From the IMG/VR virus record IMGVR_UViG_3300037587_000099, positions 1 to 25,088 of that record: 25,088 nucleotides of DNA. One strand, 5' to 3'. The stretch's first letter is position 1, and each line of letters begins with the position of its first letter. The DNA is from a virus. The position numbers and the translations under genes are program-made. This document shows positions 1-6,990 of the stretch, one piece after another. The notes under the pieces were generated by a model. It had not been told where the DNA came from and made no database searches. It saw nothing but the letters and a program-made list of their open reading frames with translations.

Positions 1-99
1 AGATTTGATATGTGTTCTGGTTGGATCGAAGTCAATCTATTATGGAATGGCGAGGTGATAAGCACATCAACATTAGAAAATGACAGTTCGGAAGATTAA
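1..99 (+). CDS. C-terminal end of an unknown phage protein (5' truncated by window)
   Basis: Frame 1 is open from the first base and ends at TAA (97-99), giving the last 32 residues of a protein whose start lies outside the window. The visible tail is acidic (ends ENDSSED) and has no recognisable motif. It is on the same strand as, and 30 bases upstream of, the next gene, so it is probably the preceding member of the plus-strand cassette. No function can be assigned from so short a fragment. That this is a real coding end rests only on frame continuity, strand and a sensible spacing to the next ribosome binding site. Confidence 0.5.
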   Translation, partial: RFDMCSGWIEVNLLWNGEVISTSTLENDSSED

Positions 100-129
100 A
101 TTTAATTAACGTAATAATGGAGAAAAAGC

Positions 130-396
130 ATGACAACAACAACTGAGAAGTATATCCAAAAAGCAGTACAGGAAGCGAAGAAAGAGCTATCAGGCACTAG
201 CATTACTAACTGTAATATCAATATGACTGTTGATAATGTTAATGCTATTGAGTCGCTAGCAAGCGCCATTGAAGTTCAGGCAGAGGCTAACGCAAAGACA
301 GCTGAAGCGATTGCTACCCTAGCTAGTCGAATTGTCGCAACTGATGCGTGTGTTATCAGGATAACTAACGACAGACTTGAAAGTGAGTTTGATTAA
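130..396 (+). CDS. Small helical protein of unknown function (88 aa)
   Basis: ATG at 130 is preceded by GGAG at 119-122. The protein has a charged N-terminal helix (residues 5-20), a short Asn/Thr/Cys-rich strand-like section (21-36), and a long Ala/Glu-rich amphipathic helix (about 37-70) that looks able to form a coiled coil. No signal peptide or membrane segment is seen, so it is not an obvious holin. Residues 49-68 resemble the C-terminal helix of the lipoprotein encoded at 1569-1877 (shared pattern Q-A-acidic-x-N-x-K-x-A-E-A-I). The two proteins might therefore interact or share an oligomerisation element; this is inference. I do not recognise a family. Confidence 0.75.
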   Translation: MTTTTEKYIQKAVQEAKKELSGTSITNCNINMTVDNVNAIESLASAIEVQAEANAKTAEAIATLASRIVATDACVIRITNDRLESEFD

Positions 397-404
397 CTTT
401 TAAA

Positions 405-418
405 GCGCCTTCGGGCGC
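405..418 (+). promoter_or_regulatory. Intergenic GC hairpin with UUCG tetraloop
   Basis: GCGCC (405-409), loop TTCG (410-413), GGCGC (414-418): a perfect 5-bp stem closed by C-UUCG-G, an exceptionally stable tetraloop in RNA. It lies just after the stop of the 88-aa gene and 2 bases before the AAGGAG ribosome binding site of the next gene. No T-run follows, so it is not a standard intrinsic terminator. More likely roles are protecting a 3' end, marking a processing site or insulating translation of neighbouring genes. A second copy with the same stem lies at 740-753. Confidence 0.7.
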
Positions 419-432
419 ACAAGGAGAATGAT

Positions 433-738
433 ATGAGTTTTATAATTACTGCCGATGTCGAAGCTGGTAAATACAAGATTCTAGCAGACGCAAAACATAT
501 CAATCAGGTTCAAATATACGCCACTGATTTTAAAGGCTGGCTGATAAACATAACAGGACACGCAGAAAAGCCATTCATTCACCGTGTTAGATTCGTTGGC
601 TGCACGATTGTTGCTGAAGATTTAAGCGCGTTTTATGAATGTTATTTTGATGATGATTGCGAAATGATCATCAAAAATATTCCCGTAGTTAATGGCTGCG
701 AATCCACTGGTAAGAACAGAGCAATTAAACAACCTTAA
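433..738 (+). CDS. Unknown small phage protein (101 aa)
   Basis: ATG at 433 has an excellent AAGGAG site at 421-426 with a 6-base spacer. The protein is rich in predicted beta strands, with short hydrophobic repeats in the middle (VQIYATDFKGWLINI, RVRFVGCTIVA) and an acidic Tyr/Cys patch (YECYFDDDCE, about residues 68-77). Cys residues fall near 56, 69, 75 and 89, but their spacing is not a clear metal site. There is no signal peptide or transmembrane segment. The gene lies between two intergenic hairpins in the small-gene part of the endolysin cassette. No family is recognised. Confidence 0.75.
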   Translation: MSFIITADVEAGKYKILADAKHINQVQIYATDFKGWLINITGHAEKPFIHRVRFVGCTIVAEDLSAFYECYFDDDCEMIIKNIPVVNGCESTGKNRAIKQP

Positions 739-739
739 C

Positions 740-753
740 GCGCCTATGGGCGC
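740..753 (+). promoter_or_regulatory. Intergenic GC hairpin, second copy of the 405-418 element
   Basis: GCGCC (740-744), loop TATG (745-748), GGCGC (749-753): the same 5-bp stem as at 405-418 with a different tetraloop. It sits immediately after the stop of the 101-aa gene and just before the AAAGGAA site that serves the GTG start at 766. The stem is conserved exactly while the loop changes, which suggests that the structure rather than the sequence is selected. As with the first copy, no T-run follows. Confidence 0.7.
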
Positions 754-765
754 AAAGGAATTGAT

Positions 766-1098
766 GTGATTAAATTTAGAAAAGGTCAGATAATCCCCCG
801 ATGGCTTGGAGTTACAACTGTCGATAGAAAAGCTCAATATCATTTAAAGTTTGGCTGCAATGCTAGTTATGAAGGAGGTGTTTTGTTCATGGAGTCTGAC
901 GGGAGCGCCGTTATTGTTCCTTATCAAGTAACAAGAAGGATGAACAACGGCACAAGAAAAAAAGTACCAGTTAATTTTAATGGCTTTAATGTTGACTCCT
1001 CTCGGGTGTTTAGCTCAACAGCAATACAAATTAACGGGCCAGATTTTGGTAAAATTTCAATACCAGAAATCAAAACTGAAGGGGTTTATAACTTATGA
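766..1098 (+). CDS. Unknown small beta-rich phage protein (110 aa, GTG start)
   Basis: The start is GTG at 766, supported by AAAGGAA at 754-760 with a 5-base spacer; an overlapping ATG at 764 is in another frame. The product begins MIKFRKGQIIPRWLG and continues as alternating strands and turns with a basic segment (TRRMNNGTRKKVP, about residues 56-68). There are no signal peptide, membrane segments or catalytic motifs that I can recognise. Its stop overlaps the endolysin start by 4 bases (ATGA), so the two are translationally coupled. Membership in the lysis cassette is inferred from this coupling only. Confidence 0.75.
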   Translation: MIKFRKGQIIPRWLGVTTVDRKAQYHLKFGCNASYEGGVLFMESDGSAVIVPYQVTRRMNNGTRKKVPVNFNGFNVDSSRVFSSTAIQINGPDFGKISIPEIKTEGVYNL

Positions 1099-1568
1099 AC
1101 AAAGAGCAATTAGTTAACTTGGTTATCATACCAACGTTAAAAGAGATACCGAAAGGGCTAACGGATGAAGCTGTAATGGCGATAACAATGATTATCGCTC
1201 ACGAGTCACGCCGTGGTAATTTCTTAAAGCAGATGGGCAACGGGCCTGCACTGGGTTTGATCAACATGGAGCCGCCAACATATAAATCAACATGGAAATT
1301 TGGCGATTCCATTTGGGATAATGCGTTTATGATGGGCATTGTCACAGAGAAGGATTTTAAGAAGAAGCGACCGCCATTAGTCGGACGTTTAATTTATGAT
1401 TTGCGTTTTAATGTGTTTATGTGTCGTCAGCGGCTGTTTATGAAACCTGAAAAATTCCCAAAAACTCCATATCAGATGTCAGCTTATCTCAAGAAGTTTT
1501 GGAATAGCGTACACGGTGCCGCTGATTCCAATAGTTATTTAAATGATTTCAATATGTGGGTGAAATAA
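1095..1568 (+). CDS. Lytic transglycosylase-like endolysin
   Basis: This 157-aa protein looks like a small phage muralytic enzyme of the lysozyme/SLT-like fold. A helix ends in IIAHESRRG with Glu37 placed as the catalytic acid. It is followed by a Gly-rich turn and GPALGLINMEP (50-60), which matches the GxxGLxQ-type segment of transglycosylases in many phage proteins. A C-terminal helix with YLKKFWNS (about 131-138) then resembles the closing helix of that fold. The expected reaction is cleavage of the MurNAc-GlcNAc bond in peptidoglycan. There is no N-terminal signal or signal-anchor helix, so release would need a holin, and none is visible beside it. It is coupled to the upstream gene (ATGA overlap) and followed directly by a lipoprotein gene. 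Virion-associated use is an alternative. Confidence 0.7.
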   Translation: MNKEQLVNLVIIPTLKEIPKGLTDEAVMAITMIIAHESRRGNFLKQMGNGPALGLINMEPPTYKSTWKFGDSIWDNAFMMGIVTEKDFKKKRPPLVGRLIYDLRFNVFMCRQRLFMKPEKFPKTPYQMSAYLKKFWNSVHGAADSNSYLNDFNMWVK

Positions 1569-1877
1569 ATGAAAAAATTAATCGTATCAACATTAGCTGT
1601 GTTAATTCTGTCGGGCTGTACTAATCGTGCCGGTCAGACAGAGTATGATATAGCGCCATTCGAAAAGTCGGATGGCACTACTATTTGCTGCAAAATCCAT
1701 GTGTTTAACTCTAAGGATTACGACCGGCTGAAGTTTATATATAATAAAGGCTCAGATGGTTCTTTAGTAATTGAGCTAGACGAAACCGGCGTTAGCTCGT
1801 CAAATCCCGCCGAAATCCAGGCCGATGGCAATAGTAAAATTGCTGAAGCGATCACGTCTGTTGTTGATAAATTATAA
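1569..1877 (+). CDS. Phage lipoprotein, possible lysis or outer-membrane accessory protein
   Basis: The ATG directly follows the TAA of the endolysin gene, with GGTGA a few bases upstream. The N-terminus is a textbook lipoprotein signal: MKK, a hydrophobic stretch, then lipobox L14-S15-G16-C17, so Cys17 should be lipidated and the mature 86-aa protein anchored in the outer or inner membrane. The mature part holds a Cys-Cys pair (40-41), beta-type segments and a C-terminal amphipathic helix (83-102) resembling that of the 88-aa protein at 130-396. Its place next to an endolysin fits an outer-membrane spanin (Rz1-like). However, it is not Pro-rich and no inner-membrane Rz partner is seen. A superinfection-exclusion lipoprotein is an equally open reading. 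Confidence 0.75.
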   Translation: MKKLIVSTLAVLILSGCTNRAGQTEYDIAPFEKSDGTTICCKIHVFNSKDYDRLKFIYNKGSDGSLVIELDETGVSSSNPAEIQADGNSKIAEAITSVVDKL

Positions 1878-1882
1878 TATGT

Positions 1883-1908
1883 ATCTCCGTTACTGATGTA
1901 GCGGAGAT
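1883..1908. terminator. Convergence-point hairpin, probable bidirectional terminator
   Basis: An 11-bp stem (1883-1893 pairing with 1898-1908, one G-T wobble at 1890/1901) encloses a 4-base loop TGAT. It starts 5 bases after the stop of the last plus-strand gene and lies 47 bases beyond the last minus-strand stop, exactly between converging operons. Neither side has a good T-run: plus-strand downstream is TAGAATGC, and minus-strand downstream is ACATATTATAATTTA, which is AT-rich. Intrinsic termination is therefore inferred from position and stem strength only. Confidence 0.55.
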
Positions 1909-1954
1909 TAGAATGCGGCTACTGTGGAGTGGCGGCTTTACCTCTACCCTTTAA

Positions 1955-4345
1955 TTAAATACTAGCAAGTATAAGCGAGTGTATTTGACTCATTCTAACC
2001 CCTAGCCTGCTTATTAGCTCGGCACCTTCCGGGTAGTTCCCCTCAAGATCCGGATTAACTACTTTACCGTCAATCTCATACCACTCATCACGACAAAATA
2101 AAGCGTAATCGTTTGCATCAAGGCCCACGCTAGCGAATGCCTCATCTACGTCTTGCGCTATGATGCCAAAATGAATTCTAGCACCTTCGCCTTTTAACTC
2201 TACGCTATCTATCCATTTAAACTTACAAAGCAAAGATTTTAACTTTAAGCCAACAGCCTTTTCCTTTTCTGACACTGTAAGTATTTCTGTTTTTAGTGTT
2301 CGGTCTGATGTGTTTATTGTGGCGTTAACAGCGAATATTTCTGACAGTCTAAATGTCGCATTACCAAGCGTTAAATCATTATCAACCGCAGGTCTAGATG
2401 CATTAGGGTCTATAATCCAGATATCCGCAGCCTCAGACGTTACACCATCACTTTGCGGGTCTGATAGCCCAAAAACTACCGATGGTTCTCTAACCGAACC
2501 AGATATAAAGTTATTCATCAGTCTAACATATGCCGATCTATCAGGTATATGTGTAAAAAATTCAGCGTTTGCACATTCCATTCCCGCAGCAATTACATCA
2601 GGGCCGCTGGCTGGTAACACTTCCTTATTATAACTTAATGTAGATGGTGATATTGTATCGCTAAACCTATAACTTATCTCGTTCAGCGTTGTTGGTGCTG
2701 CGCGATTTTGCCAGTTTGTTCTTGTTGTTCCATTAGATCTTGAGGTTATCCTCAACCCCGTAGAGGACTCTAGGCTATTCGTAAACTCAAGAGATGCCGG
2801 TGGAGCTGTTATTATTAACTCAACAGAAGATTCCGGCCCAGTTACTAATAATAATGCCTTGGCATTTGTGTCATCTTGACCGAAAGGTGTTAATCCGCCG
2901 ATATAAAAATAATCGTTGTGTATGGTTGCATTTAAAACACCGACTCCGTTATCAACAATCAATGCAGCGCTGCCGTTCACATTGCCAATTAATGTTCTAG
3001 ATATTGATATATCAGACGTTGTTAACTGAGTTCCATCAAATGCAGTATATCGTATACCCTCTAAGTGTGACGATCTAAAATCAGCCTGTACACCCCTGAT
3101 TAAATCAAATCCAATCACGCTCGTTTCTGCATCGCATAAATCAAAAACAGACGTTGCGGTATCAGCTATTGAAAAAGCAACCCATCTGCTACCAACCGAT
3201 AACCGGGACGCGTAAACCTGCGAAACGGCATTTGAAAAATCAAAAACTGGCTTAGCATTTACAGCAAAGCTCATTCCGGACTTATTACTACCTGCCGCTA
3301 CTGTTAAGTCTGCGACTCTATCAAATGTTATAGATGTTCCCGCAACGACTGTTACAGTTAGTATTCCACCATCAAATGCGTGAGAGAGAGCCTTTTGTCC
3401 TACAATTATTCCAGTTGCATCAACGACAGTAACCGTAGCGTTACCCTGCGTTATATTTGCGTTTGTGCTAAAGAACGAACCAGACGCTACAGTTTCTCTG
3501 TAATACAATCTTTCGTATGACGAAAAGAAGCACCATCTGGTGATTAGTATTTGATCAACGTCAAAGCATTCGAAATCGCTTATAAGGCTACCGGATAGCA
3601 TCTTGTAAACATCAAAGCATTTGCCAGCATCAAATATTTTTCCGCCGTATATTTTTGTTTGCGTGTGTACCTGGGTAAAAGCATCCTCTGGCGCTGAAAA
3701 ATTTGAAAGTATTTCGGCCCCATTGTGGAACCCACTTTGAAACAAAGTCGTCGCCGCCGCGCCGAAAAGTTTAGCTCCGTTAACATTAATATCTTGACCG
3801 TTAGCAAAGAACAAAGTGGAGTCGAATTTGTATGATTTTAGGTGAGTAAATATTACGTTTTTATTTGTGTTTAATGCTGCTTGTATTATTGCAGTAACAT
3901 CGGTAGTTGCATCGCCTGGAGTGTCGCCGTACTTATCAACCAACTCCACATCATCAGATCTCAAAACAAACGCTAAAGCTAGCGTGTTATGTCCGACAAT
4001 ACCAAATCCGTTTACTGTCACTGTGAGCGACGATACTATATCACCAGTTGCGCCGCCGCCATTGCCTGTGCTGCGCTCTTTTAGGTTTACAGTATCACCA
4101 CCAACCAGCCCGGGATCTGCAATAGCATCGGCGAGTGTGTCGAAGTTTTTGACTGCTGATGCAAGTTCGTTTGCAAAGTTACCATTAGGTAATAATAATC
4201 CGCTCCCGCTATCAGTTGTTAATATCGAAAACCGCTTGCCATTTATTAACCTGGCAATGGTATTGGCCTTTAAATTCTGAAGCTGTAACTCTGTTGTGTC
4301 TTTATAGGTTTGACCCATATTTCCAGACGGTCTTGATAATGCCAT
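1955..4345 (-). CDS. Tail spike with beta-helix body and C-terminal S74 intramolecular chaperone
   Basis: This 796-aa protein is the last gene of the structural operon. ATG at 4345 is preceded by TAAGGA, 9 bases after the upstream spike's stop. Residues 139-149 (YGDTPGDATTD) resemble the degenerate start of a pectate-lyase-3 type right-handed beta-helix, and a long strand-and-turn body follows. Residues 680-796 are a peptidase S74 chaperone of endosialidase type. Ser680 and Lys685 have the S-x4-K spacing of the autocleavage dyad (SDRTLK), and HFGIIAQDVDEAF (726-738) is the family's hallmark segment. In known members the domain trimerises the spike and then cuts itself off before the Ser. The mature spike would thus be residues 1-679. 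Receptor glycan and any lyase activity are unknown. Confidence 0.85.
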   Translation of the reverse strand: MALSRPSGNMGQTYKDTTELQLQNLKANTIARLINGKRFSILTTDSGSGLLLPNGNFANELASAVKNFDTLADAIADPGLVGGDTVNLKERSTGNGGGATGDIVSSLTVTVNGFGIVGHNTLALAFVLRSDDVELVDKYGDTPGDATTDVTAIIQAALNTNKNVIFTHLKSYKFDSTLFFANGQDINVNGAKLFGAAATTLFQSGFHNGAEILSNFSAPEDAFTQVHTQTKIYGGKIFDAGKCFDVYKMLSGSLISDFECFDVDQILITRWCFFSSYERLYYRETVASGSFFSTNANITQGNATVTVVDATGIIVGQKALSHAFDGGILTVTVVAGTSITFDRVADLTVAAGSNKSGMSFAVNAKPVFDFSNAVSQVYASRLSVGSRWVAFSIADTATSVFDLCDAETSVIGFDLIRGVQADFRSSHLEGIRYTAFDGTQLTTSDISISRTLIGNVNGSAALIVDNGVGVLNATIHNDYFYIGGLTPFGQDDTNAKALLLVTGPESSVELIITAPPASLEFTNSLESSTGLRITSRSNGTTRTNWQNRAAPTTLNEISYRFSDTISPSTLSYNKEVLPASGPDVIAAGMECANAEFFTHIPDRSAYVRLMNNFISGSVREPSVVFGLSDPQSDGVTSEAADIWIIDPNASRPAVDNDLTLGNATFRLSEIFAVNATINTSDRTLKTEILTVSEKEKAVGLKLKSLLCKFKWIDSVELKGEGARIHFGIIAQDVDEAFASVGLDANDYALFCRDEWYEIDGKVVNPDLEGNYPEGAELISRLGVRMSQIHSLILASI

Positions 4346-4354
4346 TATGATTCC

Positions 4355-6982
4355 TTAAACTGTTATGTTATCTGTGTTGACTCGTCTGCCTGATGTGGCT
4401 CCAACGTCTTGAGTTATCGTGTCTAGTAAATTATTTGTATACATCATTTTACCAGCCCCACTGTAGATATTCTTAATTGTGATAGAGCCATTGCTGTATG
4501 TGCTATGAGAGAAATCCATAAAAATCTCATTAGTTCCTGATGCGTTTGGCATATCAATTATCATCCCGCTAGCGCCGTCAATCTCTACATTCCTTATTTC
4601 AGCTTTGGCTTTTCCTGTTAGCATTCTATTTGAATATATTCCAGTGCTAACTATGTTGGTATGCTCGCCGCCATCAATAATAAAGTAACTATTATTAACT
4701 CCGTCTAAATGTCTAACACCAAACGAATTAGTATCGGTACCCACTAATTTAATTGAAGCGTCAACGCCAAGCTCAATACCTGCTGTCGTGCCGGTTATTG
4801 ATCCGCCCGTCATATTAACCGCACCGGCATTTATTAGGCTGCTGTTTATCTTGCGTAGGTGTGTGTTTTCTAAGTAAAGCGTTCTGCCAGTGAAGTTAGC
4901 ATCGGTTAACGCCTGTCCTGAATTAAATACTAATGATGAGTTTTTAATCACATTCTCGCGCAATGATAGTGTTGTCCTACCTAATGCGGTTGTTGTGCTT
5001 AAGAGGCTAAATCCAGACAGGGTAGTACCATCATCATCAACAGTTAAGCCGTCTGCCTGAAAACCTTGAGAATTGGCAAGCACACGTTTAAATCTGGAGT
5101 TATAAACCGACAGGTCAATCACATTTCTAGCAGCGGTTAAGTTGGTTCCGTTGCCATTTATAATTGTTATCCGCTTGCAGGACTCACCAAACGACGCCCC
5201 GCTATTTCCGATTGAATGCCAGCCGTGGCAATTAGTATAACTAATATCGTGTTCGTAAGATCCATGATTAGTGTATGCGCCATCAGCCGTGTTGGTATCA
5301 CCACAGTTGGTAACATTGCAATAAACTGATTTGGTGTGATCAATGATGTGTCGCGCTTCATACCCTGATAGTTTGTGAGTGTCACATCTTAGGCTGTACG
5401 ACCATTGAGTATGATAACCCTGGCCTCCACCTGTCGCTTGGGGCCTTTCAACCCTACCGTTGGATGATGTACAGTCAGTATTGTACTGTGCGAAAACTAT
5501 GGGGTTTCTGAATTTAACGCCGGTTATGCCTGATGTGTGGCAGTTGTAAGCAAATGCTATACTGACGGCTGATGCGTAATCTGACGTGTCACCTGATGTC
5601 GGAGACTTGTCTGTAATTGTAAAGTTGCGAATGTTTATGTCATGAACCGGTACAACATTCATATAAGTAATACTTAGTCCGGAGGGTATGGTCCAGCCGC
5701 TACGATAATCAATTGCTACCTCGTTTGTTCCTGTCACCCCTATGAATTTTGGCATTAGAGAAAACGCTGGTAGGGTTGGGCTAGAGGATGTACTTCCGGC
5801 AAAGACAAACATATAAGTGTCATCTTTACCCGTAAAATTACTATCTAAACCAACTGGGTATGAATTTTCTTCAAACTCGTCAATATCAGAAAGTAACACA
5901 TGGGTATCAATAGTTGTTCCTAAAACCCCTAGCGCACTAAATACTCCCCAATCTCGCCCCTCATACGTTATGACCCCTGCTGTGCCATTCCAGCTAAAAT
6001 TACACCCTTGCCCGTCAAAGTTTAGATTGTTAGGCATTCCCACCTGGTCAGTTATTAAATAAGTGGATGTTGGATTTCCCAATATGAATGTGCCGAAATT
6101 CCATGCCGCCCTAACCCTGATTGTGTCATCATTTACGTCATCACCAAACGCGCCGAATTGCTCAAATGACATTACGGTTTCTTTTTGTAATTTAGCCTGT
6201 AGCGATGATCCTGTTAAAGTTAGCGTTCCATCCGTCATATCGCCAGCGCCTGTTAATGCCTCCACTACTTGCCAGTTGCATAAAACAGGTGTGTTAAATA
6301 AATATGTTATAACTTTATCGCCTACAACAAGATCGGGGCTTAAGATCATTTGTGAAACGCTAGTAAATTCAATTACACCGTCTATTGATATTGACGTTAC
6401 CGGCGCTAAAAGTCCATATTGAACTTCGACATCTTCACCACCTAAAAATGCCTCAGACACGGTAATGGTTCCGGTACCTGATGAATACGTGTAAGCGCCT
6501 TTACTCTGCTCCTGAAGTGCGCCATCAATAATTAAATTTAGGCTTCTCGGTGCGTCTGGAACGCTTATTGATGTTTGGGCTGCCGTCACGACTACAGGTA
6601 ACTTTTTAATATCTAAATCAAAGTCTTCTGCTGATAATACAATTTTTAAAAAGGTTATTGCTGTGATATTTATTACAAAGTCGCCCACAAAAGAAACTTG
6701 ATATACTATCTTTGAGTTGGAATCAACTACTAACTGACCTTTCGTTATATCATTCTCTGCGTTAAAGTCTTTTGCTCTGTCCCATGTTCCAGCCGCTGCA
6801 ATATAAATACCGTTTTCTGCTTTGTCATTTTGTGATTTAACCAAAACGCGATCACAAGCAACAAGCTGAACACCCGAAATAAGCGGCAAGCCCTGAAGTG
6901 CAATATTTAGCGTAGTGGCAACAACTACCGGCGCTTTCATGCCTTCTTTTAATGTAACGCCCAGTCGTGTTCTTTGAACCAT
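4355..6982 (-). CDS. Tail spike/fibre with adaptor N-terminus and pectate-lyase-like beta-helix
   Basis: The 875-aa product starts at ATG 6982 behind AGGA, 8 bases after the stop of the 2104-aa gene. The N-terminal part (about 40-115) contains DRVLVKSQNDKAENGIYI and GTWDRAKDF, a module frequent at the start of phage fibres and spikes and presumed to attach them to the tail. A small beta domain (about 128-190) follows. FGAFGDDVNDDT (276-287) is then the classic opening of the pectate-lyase-3 beta-helix family, followed by some 550 residues of repetitive strand/turn sequence with many Asn and His. No S74 domain is present at its C-terminus. It probably binds or cleaves host capsule or O-antigen. 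Being first of two spikes, it may be the one fixed to the tail; this is inference. Confidence 0.8.
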   Translation of the reverse strand: MVQRTRLGVTLKEGMKAPVVVATTLNIALQGLPLISGVQLVACDRVLVKSQNDKAENGIYIAAAGTWDRAKDFNAENDITKGQLVVDSNSKIVYQVSFVGDFVINITAITFLKIVLSAEDFDLDIKKLPVVVTAAQTSISVPDAPRSLNLIIDGALQEQSKGAYTYSSGTGTITVSEAFLGGEDVEVQYGLLAPVTSISIDGVIEFTSVSQMILSPDLVVGDKVITYLFNTPVLCNWQVVEALTGAGDMTDGTLTLTGSSLQAKLQKETVMSFEQFGAFGDDVNDDTIRVRAAWNFGTFILGNPTSTYLITDQVGMPNNLNFDGQGCNFSWNGTAGVITYEGRDWGVFSALGVLGTTIDTHVLLSDIDEFEENSYPVGLDSNFTGKDDTYMFVFAGSTSSSPTLPAFSLMPKFIGVTGTNEVAIDYRSGWTIPSGLSITYMNVVPVHDINIRNFTITDKSPTSGDTSDYASAVSIAFAYNCHTSGITGVKFRNPIVFAQYNTDCTSSNGRVERPQATGGGQGYHTQWSYSLRCDTHKLSGYEARHIIDHTKSVYCNVTNCGDTNTADGAYTNHGSYEHDISYTNCHGWHSIGNSGASFGESCKRITIINGNGTNLTAARNVIDLSVYNSRFKRVLANSQGFQADGLTVDDDGTTLSGFSLLSTTTALGRTTLSLRENVIKNSSLVFNSGQALTDANFTGRTLYLENTHLRKINSSLINAGAVNMTGGSITGTTAGIELGVDASIKLVGTDTNSFGVRHLDGVNNSYFIIDGGEHTNIVSTGIYSNRMLTGKAKAEIRNVEIDGASGMIIDMPNASGTNEIFMDFSHSTYSNGSITIKNIYSGAGKMMYTNNLLDTITQDVGATSGRRVNTDNITV

Positions 6983-6990
6983 AATAATTC

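Noticed and set aside
622-843. Minus-strand open frame of 73 codons crossing two plus-strand genes
   Set aside because: It overlaps two plus-strand genes that have good ribosome sites, and it covers the hairpin at 740-753.
3867-4280. Plus-strand open frame of 137 codons within the S74 spike gene
   Set aside because: Fully antisense to a well-supported spike gene, low-complexity Ser/Pro product, no ribosome site.
1955-6982. Diversity-generating retroelement target (as in BPP-1 tropism switching)
   Set aside because: The gene order invites the idea, but there is no reverse transcriptase, no template repeat and no C-type-lectin-like end in either spike.
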